From: Planctomycetota bacterium
GTDB lineage: Bacteria > Planctomycetota > Phycisphaerae > Phycisphaerales > UBA1924
Direction: 5' to 3'
Assembly (NCBI GenBank): GCA_023432465.1
Contig: JAEYUO010000117.1
Coordinates: forward strand, 45,630 to 109,629
DNA: 64,000 nt
Under the pieces are notes generated by a model that had not been told where the DNA came from, made no database searches, and worked only from the letters and a program-made list of their open reading frames with translations. Made by a program: the position numbers and the translations under genes. Below, piece by piece: positions 37,701 to 46,262 of this stretch (the stretch's first letter is position 1; each line of letters opens with the position of its first letter).

Positions 37701-37847
37701 GTACACATGTGTCGCGCGAGCATCGGAGAGCTTGATTCCGGCGGCCGCCGAATCCCGCCGCAGCGAATCGCCAATGGGGTCAGAGACGCCCGGAGCGGGG
37801 GAGACTTCGATCCGGTGGATGGCGGTCGCGGCGGGAGAGGAGGGCAT
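34749..37847 (-). CDS. purL: PurL with two N-terminal PurS-like domains (FGAM synthase)
   Basis: 1032 residues from the ATG at 37847. The upstream frame stays open, but this is the only start compatible with the divergent rnhA at 37887. Two related PurS-like segments come first (IEVSPAPGVSDPIGDSLRRD near 13 and VEIHPLPGVMDPVALSVQTS near 90, the second ending PVIQRVVTEPY). The PurL synthetase core follows: LAQTWSEHCVHKTLKSTIRL, ETHNHPSAIEPYGGAATGVG, DCGAGGFSSAIGELG, PFVSGKDSLNN and HDCSEGGMLVALAEM. It makes FGAM from FGAR, glutamine-derived ammonia and ATP. There is no PurQ-like glutaminase domain, so a separate PurQ must exist elsewhere. Confidence 0.93.
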   Translation of the reverse strand: MPSSPAATAIHRIEVSPAPGVSDPIGDSLRRDSAAAGIKLSDARATHVYLIEGALSEEQVDSIRSRLLTDPVTEVSRTGSAPAAPGTQVVEIHPLPGVMDPVALSVQTSICEMLRLTEAPTVTTGWRYDLTPSKGTVLSAHEAAELAARLLANPVIQRVVTEPYHPQSFPRSSPHDNAVRDVELLSLNDDQLTRLSREAHLFLSIDEMRALQSHYRTLGRNPREIELETLAQTWSEHCVHKTLKSTIRLRSSDQSDPIDWSNRPGHERQPDGSIVIRNLLKSTVAAATHRLIADGVDWTLSIFVDNSGVIAFDAHHAVCIKVETHNHPSAIEPYGGAATGVGGCIRDVIATGLGARPIANTDVFCVAPPDTQDVPEGCLPPRRILSQIVAGVRDYGNRMGIPTVSGGVHFDERYIGNPLVYCGCIGVMPRSRVRGQVNRGDLIVALGGRTGRDGIHGATFSSAELEHSASDEFSHAVQIGNAITEKQVLDAVMRAAGEGFGADAPLFSAMTDCGAGGFSSAIGELGKATGATVHLDRATIKYSGLSFTEIWISEAQERIVLAVPAESLDALRRICDEESVELAVLGEFAPPEGSTEENPDLRLMWEGREVGRLSMHFLHEGIPTPTRDATWATPRRKARTPVNAAAAQSLEASLLALLSHPTIASKHWIVRQYDHEVRGATVIKPLVGPRQRGPGNGSVLLPVEGSTRGLAVSQGLQTGVGDPEVGGDPYLMALASIDECVRNLVCVGADPDRVAILDNFCWPSCAKPENLGSLVRAAEGCYDGALAYRTPFVSGKDSLNNQFTTRDGKTIEIPPTLLITGIGIVPDVRKCLTSDAKQPGNAILLVGDTDASMGGSLYQRVIGIDDAQLAAAAEGNAPNRGLPPSLAVPRVHLRNGPTSARVIYRLHEMGLVRSAHDCSEGGMLVALAEMLIGGSTPSRPIGAAVNLSAVPSETQTLLGRTVAAFSESPSRYLLEVRQQDLPAVKATLAASGLSRAVVAVLDDSGSLDLSEQLLRPIPVEKLAQVWMSPLDW

Positions 37848-37886
37848 CCGCGATGATACGCAGGATTGGACGTACACTCGGCGGCC

Positions 37887-38366
37887 ATGACCAACGCCTC
37901 GAAGCCCAGTTCCATGCCGCACGTGTTGCTCTTCACCGACGGCGCGTGCTCCGGCAACCCAGGTCCGGGTGGCTGGGCGTTCGTTCTCAAGCACCCCGCG
38001 AGCAACTCCGTCCGTGAGGATTCCGGCGGAGAACCGCAGACCACCAACAACCGCATGGAGCTCACCGGCGCGATTCGTGGGTTCCAGGCCCTCACCCGCC
38101 CATCTCGGGTTGAGCTTTGGTCTGATTCTGAGTACGTCCTGAAGGGCTTGCGAGAGTGGCTGGCTGGTTGGAAGGCCCGCGGCTGGCGGACGGCCGCCAA
38201 GCAGCCTGTCAAGAACGTGGACCTCTGGCAGGAACTTGACGACCTGGTGCAGGCCCATCAGGTGACCCACCACTGGGTCCGGGGGCATGATGGCCACCCC
38301 GAGAACGAGCGGTGCGACCAGTTGGCGGTCGCGGCCATCGAGCGTGTGCGGTCGGGAAGCCGCTGA
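37887..38366 (+). CDS. rnhA: Ribonuclease HI
   Basis: 159 residues from the ATG at 37887, 39 bases from the divergent purL start. The four acidic residues of the active site are present: Asp in LLFTDGACSGNPGPGGWAF, Glu in NNRMELTGAI, Asp in LWSDSEYVLKGL and Asp in NERCDQLA. The mobile His is in VRGHDGHPENE. The basic protrusion KARGWRTAAKQPVKN is retained, so it is the classic E. coli-like form. The enzyme removes RNA from RNA:DNA hybrids such as R-loops and primers. In the 217 bases before pilT I see no gene. Confidence 0.96.
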   Translation: MTNASKPSSMPHVLLFTDGACSGNPGPGGWAFVLKHPASNSVREDSGGEPQTTNNRMELTGAIRGFQALTRPSRVELWSDSEYVLKGLREWLAGWKARGWRTAAKQPVKNVDLWQELDDLVQAHQVTHHWVRGHDGHPENERCDQLAVAAIERVRSGSR

Positions 38367-38583
38367 TCGCCCGAGGCAACCTGGATGCGGGGATGGCCAG
38401 GCCCGGGTCCGGGCACAGCAGTGGGGTGGGTCTGTACGGTCTGTACGGGCGCGTCGGCAAACCTTGCCGCGCTTGCGCCAATCCCCCGTCAATGCGAGGC
38501 CCCGCCGGGCCGATCCCAAGACGCCGAGCGTTCGGCGACCGCTGCGTTGATGCGGCGCGGGACGCGGATGGAGCGACCGACCG

Positions 38584-39639
38584 ATGAAGCTGCTCGATAT
38601 TCTTAAGACGGCGTACGAGTCGGACGCATCCGATATCCACCTGGTTCAGGGGCACGTGCCCATGATCCGGGTGCATCAGGTGATGGCGCCGATGGATCTG
38701 CCGGTGATCACGCCCGAGATCGCCCGCTCATTCGTTGAGCAGATGGCCAGCAAGGAAGCAGTCGCGAAGTTCGAGCAGGTCAAGGACTCGGACTTTTCAT
38801 TCTCCGCGCCGGGCATCGCTCGCTACCGTGTGAACGCCCACATGCAGAAGGGCGGCATCGCGATCGCGATGCGTGCCATCAAGACCAAGGTGCCGCCGCT
38901 GTCGGCGCTCAACCTGCCGGAGGTCATCGCCCGTCTCACCTACCTGCCCCGCGGCCTGGTGCTGGTCACCGGGGACACGGGTTCGGGTAAGTCCACGACG
39001 CTCGCGGCGATGATCCAGGCGATGAACGATCGCTATCGCAAGCACATCATCACGCTCGAGGACCCCGTCGAGTATCTGTTCCAGTCCAATCGGTGCTTGC
39101 TCGAGCAGCGCGAGCTTGGGCAGGACATGCCCAGCTTCGCCTCCGGTCTGAAGCACGCGCTTCGTCAGGACCCGGACATCATCCTGGTCGGCGAAATGCG
39201 AGACCTTGAAACCACGGCGCTGGCAATCTCCGCCGCCGAAACCGGCCACCTGGTGCTCTCAACCCTCCACACCGTCAACGCCTCGCAGACGGTTGAACGA
39301 ATCATCGACATGTACCCCGCCGCGCAGCAGAACCAGATCCGGTCCATGCTGGCCAACACGCTGCAGGCCGTCGTCTCCCAGACGCTGTTCAGCCGCATCG
39401 ACAAGCCGGGCATGGTCCCCGCGGTCGAGGTGCTGCTGTGCACGCCGGCCGTGCGCAACCTCGTCCGTGAGAATCGAAGCTTTGAAATCCCCAACGTCAT
39501 CGAGACCAACCGCGCGATGGGCATGGTCGGCCTCGATACCGCCATCGCGGAGCTGTACTTCAACGGCATGATCAGCCGCGAGGACGCCATCGCCCAGTCC
39601 GCCTTCCCCGACAAGCTCGAGCGACAGCTCGCCGCATGA
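38584..39639 (+). CDS. pilT: PilT-type retraction ATPase of type IV pili
   Basis: 351 residues from the ATG at 38584. It has the N-terminal PAS-like domain (ESDASDIHLVQGHVPMIRVH), Walker A GDTGSGKSTTLAAMI, the Asp box (HIITLEDPVEYLFQ), Walker B DPDIILVGEMRDLETTALAI and the His box GHLVLSTLHTVNA. The C-terminal region has EVLLCTPAVRNLVRE, and the PilT-type AIRE equivalent is less clear. Length equals that of classic PilT. It powers pilus retraction at the cytoplasmic face. It opens the pilus block and is followed by pilC after 67 bases. No PilB extension ATPase is encoded here. Confidence 0.95.
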   Translation: MKLLDILKTAYESDASDIHLVQGHVPMIRVHQVMAPMDLPVITPEIARSFVEQMASKEAVAKFEQVKDSDFSFSAPGIARYRVNAHMQKGGIAIAMRAIKTKVPPLSALNLPEVIARLTYLPRGLVLVTGDTGSGKSTTLAAMIQAMNDRYRKHIITLEDPVEYLFQSNRCLLEQRELGQDMPSFASGLKHALRQDPDIILVGEMRDLETTALAISAAETGHLVLSTLHTVNASQTVERIIDMYPAAQQNQIRSMLANTLQAVVSQTLFSRIDKPGMVPAVEVLLCTPAVRNLVRENRSFEIPNVIETNRAMGMVGLDTAIAELYFNGMISREDAIAQSAFPDKLERQLAA

Positions 39640-39706
39640 CCGTCGGCGGTTTGTCGAGTGTGTGTTCGATCCGTAGCCCGTTCCTCCGTCAAGGTTGTTC
39701 GCACCC

Positions 39707-40933
39707 ATGCCCAGCTATCGCTACCAGGTCCGTACGGCCGCAGGCGAACTCCAGGTCGGGGTACTTGCGTCGGACAATGTCGCGACGGCCGCCGCCGTCC
39801 TGCGGAATCAGGGCCACCGCGTCGTCAGCGTCAGCCCCGTCGCGACGACGGCAAACTCCGGCAGCCTGCTGGAGAAGTTCAGCGAGCTGAACGCGGGTCG
39901 ACCGAAGCAGCGTCACGTGCTCGACTTCACCACGCAGCTGGCGGTCATGGTGCGAGCGGGCATCAACCTTCGCGCCGCGCTCGATGGCATCGCCGAACAG
40001 ACCGACCACCCCCGCTTCAAAAAGATCATCCTCGGCGTCAAGACGGATGTCGAGGCGGGCAAGCAGTTCTCCGAGGCGCTGGCGCGACACCCCAAGCTCT
40101 TCGGACCGCTCTACATCAACATGGTGCGGGCGTCGGAGATGTCGGGCTCGTTTGCCAAGATGCTTGATCGAATCGCCGGCTACATCGGCCAGGAGATCGA
40201 GACCCGCAAGATGGTCGTGGGCGCCTCGATCTACCCCGGCGTGATCGGCACGATGGCCGTCGCCGTCACGATCTTCCTGCTGACATTCGTGCTTCCCAAG
40301 TTCGCGATGGTGTTCAAGGGCAAGGAGGATGTCCTTCCCTGGGCGACCAAGTTCCTGATGTCCCTCTCGGACTTCATGGTCGCGAACTGGTACTTTGTCA
40401 TCGGCGGCCTCATCGCCATGGTGGGCTCGCTGTTCGCGCTGAACAAGACCGAGGTCGGCGGGTTCTTCTTCGATCGCCTCCGGCTCTCGATCCCCGTCGT
40501 CAAGTCCATGTTCCGCGCGCTGTACATCAGCCGGTCGCTCCAGACCATGGGCCAGTTGATCAACGCCGGTGTGCCGATGCTCGACACGCTCGCCATCACC
40601 GGCGATGTCTCGGGCAACCGGCTCTACAAGGGCATGTGGCGATCCGTGTACACCAGCGTCAAGCAGGGTCGCAAGATCGCGGCCCCGATGTCCAAGACCA
40701 CGCTGCTGCCGCAGGCGGTCGTGCAGATGATCTCCGCGGGCGAGGAGTCCGGTAAGCTGGGCGAAGTGCTCGACGAGATCTCGTCGTACTACGCCAGGCT
40801 GTTGAAGGAACGCATCAAGGCCGTGACCTCGATGATCGAGCCCATCATGATCATCCTTATGGGCTCTGTGGTTGGGTTTATCGCGATGGCGATCATCCTG
40901 CCCATCTTCAAGATGTCCTCGATCGTCAAGTAA
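39707..40933 (+). CDS. pilC: PilC/GspF-type inner-membrane platform protein
   Basis: 408 residues from the ATG at 39707 (a TTG at 39695 is possible). An N-terminal cytoplasmic region (YRYQVRTAAGELQVGVLASD) precedes two duplicated T2SS-F domains. The first has FTTQLAVMVRAGINLRAALD, the second ISRSLQTMGQLINAGVPMLD. Three membrane spans are visible (TMAVAVTIFLLTFVLPKFAM, WYFVIGGLIAMVGSLFAL, IMIILMGSVVGFIAMAIILP), the usual topology. It connects the cytoplasmic ATPase to the growing pilus or pseudopilus. The next three genes encode pilin-like proteins, likely its substrates. Confidence 0.95.
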   Translation: MPSYRYQVRTAAGELQVGVLASDNVATAAAVLRNQGHRVVSVSPVATTANSGSLLEKFSELNAGRPKQRHVLDFTTQLAVMVRAGINLRAALDGIAEQTDHPRFKKIILGVKTDVEAGKQFSEALARHPKLFGPLYINMVRASEMSGSFAKMLDRIAGYIGQEIETRKMVVGASIYPGVIGTMAVAVTIFLLTFVLPKFAMVFKGKEDVLPWATKFLMSLSDFMVANWYFVIGGLIAMVGSLFALNKTEVGGFFFDRLRLSIPVVKSMFRALYISRSLQTMGQLINAGVPMLDTLAITGDVSGNRLYKGMWRSVYTSVKQGRKIAAPMSKTTLLPQAVVQMISAGEESGKLGEVLDEISSYYARLLKERIKAVTSMIEPIMIILMGSVVGFIAMAIILPIFKMSSIVK

Positions 40934-41006
40934 CCCGTTCCGGGTGCCGAAACTCCCAGTACCGCATGGGCTGACGGAGGCGGACGATCGTTCGCGAGGA
41001 TGTGCA

Positions 41007-41726
41007 ATGGCCAACCGGCAACCAGTCCGACACACCCCGTGCCCCAACCGTCGTCAGTCGAGGCGGCTGGAACGCGGGTTCACGCTGATCGAGACCTCGC
41101 TCGCGCTGATCATCATCGCCGTCGGGGTGCTCGCGCTCATCGAGGCCCAGACGGCCTTCATCCGGTCAAACAACTGGTCCAGCCACGCCGCGACTGCCAA
41201 CTACCTCGCCAACGAGGTCCGGGAGTTGATGCGCAAACTGCCCAAGCACGACCCGGTCACCGGGCTGTACTTCCAGAACGGCGCGGAGGGGGCCGAGCTG
41301 CGCGGCTGGGGTCCGGATGGCGGCGAGCTGGGGGTGGAAGACTTCGACGACATCGACGACTTCGATGGGATGTCGCTGGCATTCAACGGCACCGCCGCGC
41401 TCGACAACGGGGACCTCCCGGGGCCGATCGACGCCTTCGGCGCGGTGATCCCGGAGATCGGCAACGACGGCGCGATCGTGCTCGGCGCGAACGGCCAGGT
41501 GCTCCCGCTGCGCGGCTGGTCTCAGAGGGTCCGGGTCGTGAAGGTGAACCCCTTTGACCCGAGTGTCGAGTATCCGGCGGAGCAGGTGCTCGCGACCCAG
41601 GCCAACGGCTTCAGCGGGCTTGAGGTGGATCAGTTTCCGCTGAAGGTCAGCGTCGATGTCTTCTTCAGGGGTGTGTACGACACCGAGGATCAGCTTGTGA
41701 CGACCGTCACGTGGATCGTGCCCTGA
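41007..41726 (+). CDS. PilV-like minor pilin/pseudopilin
   Basis: 239 residues from the ATG at 41007, with GAGGA six bases upstream. A basic leader of 23 residues ends in ERG, followed by FTLIETSLALIIIAVGVLAL. This is the class III signal sequence, with prepilin peptidase cleavage expected after Gly and Glu at +5. The helix is followed by a globular domain with Asp-rich stretches (VEDFDDIDDFDGMSLAF) and a beta-rich C-terminus ending VTTVTWIVP. Position between pilC and a PilX-like gene fits a PilV/GspI-like minor subunit. The prepilin peptidase is not in the window. Confidence 0.88.
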   Translation: MANRQPVRHTPCPNRRQSRRLERGFTLIETSLALIIIAVGVLALIEAQTAFIRSNNWSSHAATANYLANEVRELMRKLPKHDPVTGLYFQNGAEGAELRGWGPDGGELGVEDFDDIDDFDGMSLAFNGTAALDNGDLPGPIDAFGAVIPEIGNDGAIVLGANGQVLPLRGWSQRVRVVKVNPFDPSVEYPAEQVLATQANGFSGLEVDQFPLKVSVDVFFRGVYDTEDQLVTTVTWIVP

Positions 41727-41775
41727 CGCACGCCGTCCCGATCGGAATGTTGAGGGGCAAGGAAGGGCTGCATTG

Positions 41776-44655
41776 ATGAGGGCTCAGCTACGAACAGCAA
41801 CTCGGCGGAGGCCGGTGACCAGCTCGCCGCTGGGGGCGCTTCGATCTCGCCGCGGCATCGCCTCGGTGCTCGCGATGATGTTCCTGGTCATGTTCAGTTC
41901 TCTCGCCGTCGCGATGGCCGTGGCGAGCCAGGGCAATCTCCGCACCGCCAGCACGCACCTGCATGTGCTTCGCGCCATGGGCGCGGCCGAAACCGGCATG
42001 GCCGTCGCCGAGAGGCGTCTGACGGATGCCGTTGCGAGGTTCGTCATCGAGCGCGGCCGAGTGGATGAGAGTCTGGGCCGAAGGCTCTGGGATGGGTCAT
42101 ACGGCGCGGGTGACGGGATCGTGAACATCCGCCCCTCCGCCGACGGCCGGCCCGATGTCTCGCAGACGCGCAGCATCGCCGATGCTCTGGTCAACTCGCA
42201 CATGACCGATGCCAACCTCGTCACCGTGACGGGGTTCCCGTTCCAGGCGGACATCTTCACGCCCTCCGGCGACATCGATACCGACGAACTCGGCGCGGAC
42301 AACTGGGTCCGAACCGGCCTGACCGGCATCGACGCGTCCGTGGCCGATGAGGGCGCAAAGCCGGCGGCGTATCAGATCACCTACATCCCGCTCGCAAACG
42401 GCACCGATGTGCGCGTCATCGTGACCGGGTACTCCTCGATCGGCACCACGGGCTCCACCTACGGCTATCGCGCCGCTGCCGGTTCGCAGCAGTCGCGCCC
42501 GGTCACACGCACCATCCAGCAGGACTACCGCATTGTCAAGCGGCCCGCGCACGCCATGCTGAGCCCCAGCCGGATCATGATCGGCAAGAACGTCATGATC
42601 AACGGCAATCTGGGCGCTCGCTACGACGATGTCGATCAGAACAATGGCCATCCGATCACCATGAGGTCCGACTTCTTCGGGCTTGATCCCGCCCTGGATG
42701 CCCGCCTCGATCGTCTGTTCCAGGCTCTGGCAGCGGGCGATGTCGATGGCGACAACCGCCTGCGGGTGGGTCACGCGGCCGAGAGCGCCGCCATCCCGAG
42801 CGGTTCCGAGGATCTCGACGGCGACGGCCAGCCCGACAACGCGTTCGATGATGTGACGAGCGACGGCTTTGTCGATGAGTTCGACGTCTTCATCAAGTTC
42901 TACGATGCCAACGGCGACGGCAAGGTCACTCTCTCGGCCGCCCTGACGGCGGGCACGCCGGCGCAAGGCAGCGCAAGCGAGTTCACGGGCGACGATGACC
43001 TTGCACTGCTCATGGACTCGGCCTATCCGGATCGCAATCGCAACGGTGTGTCGGGGTTCATTGACAGCAACAACAACGGCCGTTGGGATCCCGGCGAGAC
43101 GATCCTCGATGTCGATCCCCGCAACGGCAGCTTCGCCGATCGTGTGCTCGGTTGGCGCGACGGCGTGATCGATCGCAAGGACCAGTACGCCAAGCTCCGC
43201 GGCCGGCTGGTGTTCCGAAGCACCGAGTCCGCCTGGGCCGCGGCCAACGACGGCAGCTACGACGATCAGCTCCGTGGCCCGATGCGCCCGCTGAACCGTG
43301 GCGAGAGCGCCACCGAGTTTGGCGCGGATGACGACGAACTGCCCGCGATCACGGCGGACTCTTTCACCAACAGCGCAAACCCGCTGCGTGCCGCGGCGGA
43401 TGGTCAGCCGTTTGCTTCACAAGTCGCCACGCAGCTGGGCATCGGGCCCGGCCAGCTCGCGACCTACACCGAGGCCAACACGGATGCCACCCAGCCTCGC
43501 TTCTGGCGCTCGGACCTCGACGATACGTACGTGTTCGGGCGCACGGGGCGGCACATCTACGAGAAGATGCCGTTCAACAGTCCCGCCTATGCCGACTACT
43601 ACTACCGGCCTCGCTACGAGAACATGACGTTCCGGGATGTCGAGATTCCCATGGGGACCAATGCCCTCTTCATCAACTGCACGTTCGTCGGGGTGACGTA
43701 TGTGCGGTCCTACACCGACAACTCTCACGCCAACTGGTCCAACTACGGGAAGCTGACGTGGAGCACCGCTGACAACCGCCCTGTCGCCTCCACCGATCCG
43801 CTCGACAAAAGTGACTTCCTGCGGTACACAACGGGCCAGATCACGGACGGCCCGGCCAACTACGAGGAGTTCCCCGATCCCCCCGTCATCAATGGCGTGA
43901 CGGTGACCGGCGCCGCCAGGAACACCAAGGCGTACTCCAACAACATCCGCTTTCACGACTGTCTGTTCGTCGGTTCGCTCATCAGCGACACGCCGCAGCA
44001 GTACACGCACATCCGCAACAAGTTCCAGTTTACCGGCGGGACCCGGTTCTCCAATGAGCACCCCGAGGAGCCCGACGATCCTCAGCTCAACCCGGAGGCC
44101 GATGACCTTGAGCACATCGAGACCACCTCGCTCATGGCCCCCAACTACTCCGTCGACATCGGCTCGTTCAACAGCCCGACCGACACCTTCCAGGGCGGGC
44201 CGGCGGGCCAGAATGTCCAGCTTTCAGGGACAATCGTGGCGGGCGTGCTCGATGCGCGCGGCAACACGACCATCGACGGCGCGTTGATGCTCACGTTTGC
44301 GCCTGTGCTCGGAGAGGGACCGCTGCAGTTCATGGGCCAGGCTGTCGGCAATCCCGCCGACTTCAACTCGACCCTGGGCTACTTCGGCCCTGAGGATGGC
44401 GATCAGGAGTCGATCGACCCCGAGTCTCTCCCCATCGTCAACGGCCAGCGCATCGTTGGCTACGACACCGATGGCGACGGGATTGCCGATGTTCCGCACG
44501 ACCAGCCCCGCCCCAATGGCGCGGTGGATGTGCCGTTCTACGGCTACGGGCGCATCTCCATCAACTGGAATCCCAACCTGCCGATGCCCGACGGGGTTCT
44601 GCTCCCACTCTCCACCATCCCGCTGAACATGACCTACAGGGAGGGCCGCCAGTGA
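41776..44655 (+). CDS. Giant PilX-like pilus protein with Ca-binding-type loops
   Basis: 959 residues from the ATG at 41776. The start RRGIASVLAMMFLVMFSSLA, then VAMAVASQGNLRTASTHLHV and AMGAAETGMAVAERRL, has the PilX-type N-terminal helix, without the usual Glu+5 prepilin cleavage site. The long extracellular part has Asp/Asn-rich loops of the DxDxDG kind at about 322 (DVDGDNRLR), 346 (DLDGDGQPD), 377 (DANGDGKVT), 419 (DRNRNGVSG), 430 (DSNNNGRWD) and 897 (DTDGDGIAD). These resemble EF-hand, dockerin or thrombospondin-3 Ca sites. The region around 610-900 includes repeated hydrophobic-Asn strands (VEIPMGTNALFINCTFVGVT, NIRFHDCLFVGSLISD), suggesting a right-handed beta-helix. A pilus-tip adhesin is inferred. 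The stop overlaps the next start as GTGA. Confidence 0.8.
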   Translation: MRAQLRTATRRRPVTSSPLGALRSRRGIASVLAMMFLVMFSSLAVAMAVASQGNLRTASTHLHVLRAMGAAETGMAVAERRLTDAVARFVIERGRVDESLGRRLWDGSYGAGDGIVNIRPSADGRPDVSQTRSIADALVNSHMTDANLVTVTGFPFQADIFTPSGDIDTDELGADNWVRTGLTGIDASVADEGAKPAAYQITYIPLANGTDVRVIVTGYSSIGTTGSTYGYRAAAGSQQSRPVTRTIQQDYRIVKRPAHAMLSPSRIMIGKNVMINGNLGARYDDVDQNNGHPITMRSDFFGLDPALDARLDRLFQALAAGDVDGDNRLRVGHAAESAAIPSGSEDLDGDGQPDNAFDDVTSDGFVDEFDVFIKFYDANGDGKVTLSAALTAGTPAQGSASEFTGDDDLALLMDSAYPDRNRNGVSGFIDSNNNGRWDPGETILDVDPRNGSFADRVLGWRDGVIDRKDQYAKLRGRLVFRSTESAWAAANDGSYDDQLRGPMRPLNRGESATEFGADDDELPAITADSFTNSANPLRAAADGQPFASQVATQLGIGPGQLATYTEANTDATQPRFWRSDLDDTYVFGRTGRHIYEKMPFNSPAYADYYYRPRYENMTFRDVEIPMGTNALFINCTFVGVTYVRSYTDNSHANWSNYGKLTWSTADNRPVASTDPLDKSDFLRYTTGQITDGPANYEEFPDPPVINGVTVTGAARNTKAYSNNIRFHDCLFVGSLISDTPQQYTHIRNKFQFTGGTRFSNEHPEEPDDPQLNPEADDLEHIETTSLMAPNYSVDIGSFNSPTDTFQGGPAGQNVQLSGTIVAGVLDARGNTTIDGALMLTFAPVLGEGPLQFMGQAVGNPADFNSTLGYFGPEDGDQESIDPESLPIVNGQRIVGYDTDGDGIADVPHDQPRPNGAVDVPFYGYGRISINWNPNLPMPDGVLLPLSTIPLNMTYREGRQ

Positions 44656-45266
44656 CAACTGCCCGCACCATCGCCGCCCGCGGCTTCACACTGGTCGAGA
44701 TGCTCATCGCGCTCACGATCAGCGCGACGCTGCTGACCGCCACGCTCTCGGCATTCGATGCTTCCTGGCGCGCCTACAAGCACACGACGGAAGCGGCTTC
44801 GACCCATGTTGTTTCGCGCATCGTGACGCACCGGGTCCTCTCGCTCATTCGCACGGGCACCGAGTTCGGTCCCTATCCCGAAGACGTGCTGGATGTGGCA
44901 CAAAACCCGCTGACCTCCAGCTTCATGGAGTTCGTGTCCGATGCGGACCGGGCCGCGGGGCTCGATCGAATCACGCGTCTGGAACGTCGCACCGTGGCCG
45001 GAACGACGAGCGAGTTTGAGCTGTGGTACGTCCTTCTCGATGCTTCGACCGTGCCCGCATCGGTCATCGAGGAACGCCCGCTGCTCTCGGGCGTGCGCGA
45101 GGCGATGTTCATTCTCGAGTACGACATCGGCCCGCGTCTGCGTCGGGCAACACTCGACCTGACCATCGTGCCCAACGATGTGGAGGACATCCGCACCGGC
45201 GCAGTCGGCGACGAAACCCCCGCCATCCGCCTTGTCGCGTCTGCCGTACCGCGACAGCTGGAGTGA
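44652..45266 (+). CDS. PilW/PulJ-like minor pilin/pseudopilin
   Basis: 204 residues, GTG start at 44652 overlapping the previous stop by four bases (GTGA). A short leader is followed by ARGFTLVEMLIALTISATLL, a complete class III prepilin site with Gly before Phe and Glu at +5. The C-terminal part is beta-rich (VREAMFILEYDIGPRLRRAT, LDLTIVPNDVED). In type II secretion and type IV pili, PilW/GspJ forms the tip complex with PilV/GspI and PilX/GspK. The three genes here follow that set. It ends six bases before the convergent NAD(P)HX dehydratase gene. Confidence 0.88.
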   Translation: MTTARTIAARGFTLVEMLIALTISATLLTATLSAFDASWRAYKHTTEAASTHVVSRIVTHRVLSLIRTGTEFGPYPEDVLDVAQNPLTSSFMEFVSDADRAAGLDRITRLERRTVAGTTSEFELWYVLLDASTVPASVIEERPLLSGVREAMFILEYDIGPRLRRATLDLTIVPNDVEDIRTGAVGDETPAIRLVASAVPRQLE

Positions 45267-45272
45267 CCGCCG

Positions 45273-46262
45273 CTACTCCCGCATCTCCTCGAGTGCCATC
45301 GGAACCAGGTCCGCAAGCTCCGTGGCCAGAAGGCCTGACTCTGCCCCGCTCCGCGCCGCCCAGAGTTCCCCTGCACGCGCGTGCGCCTGCACGCCGATTC
45401 GCGCTGCATCGAACAGATCGAGCGGGTGCGACGCATCGGGCGGCAGTTGCGGAAACCGGGCACGCAACATTTGCTGGTCTGTCTGCATCATGTACTGGGC
45501 GATCACCGCGGCGATGACCCCGGTGAGAACATCGCCGGTTCCGGCGGTTGCAAGGCACGGGTGCCCCGCGCTGCAAGTCCACGTCCGCAGGCCGTCGCTC
45601 ACCACCGTTCCGGCGCCCTTCAACACCACGACCCGGCCGAGGCGCTGCGCGAGCTGCTCGCAGGCCCGCTCGCGGGAGGCCGCCAGCCCAAGGTCGCCCT
45701 GCATGCCCATCGATGCCACAAGTCGCTTGAACTCACCCGGATGCGGTGTCAGCACGGCCGCGGCGTGAAAGTCCTTCGCGAAGCTCGGGGTCATCGCGAG
45801 CAGATTGATCGCATCCGCATCGACAACGATCGGTTTGCGATCCTGCTGGATGACCCGAAGAACGGCCGCGGATGCGCCGGGTGTCGTGCCCAACCCCGGA
45901 CCGATGGCCACGCACGTGCATGCATCGATGACCGAATCCAGGACTTCCGCGGCATCGTGCGGCGCAATCAGCCCATCGTCTCCGCATGGGAGTTCGATCC
46001 CCGTTGCTCCCGGGCACTGCACGAGCCCCGCCGTCAGGATGGGCCGCGGCATGACAAGCCGCACCAGCCCCGCACCGGCGCGCAGCGCCGCGAGCGAACT
46101 CAGGGCGGGCGCCCCGACCATCCGCACACCCCCGGCGCACGTGCCGCCGACGACCGCGACAGTCCCGGAAGTGCCCTTATGCGCCGCGGCGGCGCGACGG
46201 GGCAATCGCGGCAGCGAGTACGCGGCGGGTTGCCCATCTGATGGCGGGGGTGGGGCGGTCAC
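45273..46262 (-). CDS. nnrD: ADP-dependent NAD(P)H-hydrate dehydratase
   Basis: 329 residues from a GTG at 46262 that overlaps the stop of the upstream gene (GTGA, 46259-46262). The ribokinase-like fold shows AHKGTSGTVAVVGGTCAGG, AIGPGLGTTPGA, KPIVVDADAINLLA, AAVLTPHPGEFKRL, VVVLKGAGTVVSDG and the ATP/ADP site TAGTGDVLTGVIAAVI. It repairs hydrated NADH and NADPH. The N-terminal NnrE epimerase domain, often fused in bacteria, is absent, so epimerase must be encoded elsewhere. The link with the transglutaminase-like gene upstream is by overlap only, with no obvious metabolic tie. Confidence 0.95.
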   Translation of the reverse strand: MTAPPPPSDGQPAAYSLPRLPRRAAAAHKGTSGTVAVVGGTCAGGVRMVGAPALSSLAALRAGAGLVRLVMPRPILTAGLVQCPGATGIELPCGDDGLIAPHDAAEVLDSVIDACTCVAIGPGLGTTPGASAAVLRVIQQDRKPIVVDADAINLLAMTPSFAKDFHAAAVLTPHPGEFKRLVASMGMQGDLGLAASRERACEQLAQRLGRVVVLKGAGTVVSDGLRTWTCSAGHPCLATAGTGDVLTGVIAAVIAQYMMQTDQQMLRARFPQLPPDASHPLDLFDAARIGVQAHARAGELWAARSGAESGLLATELADLVPMALEEMRE

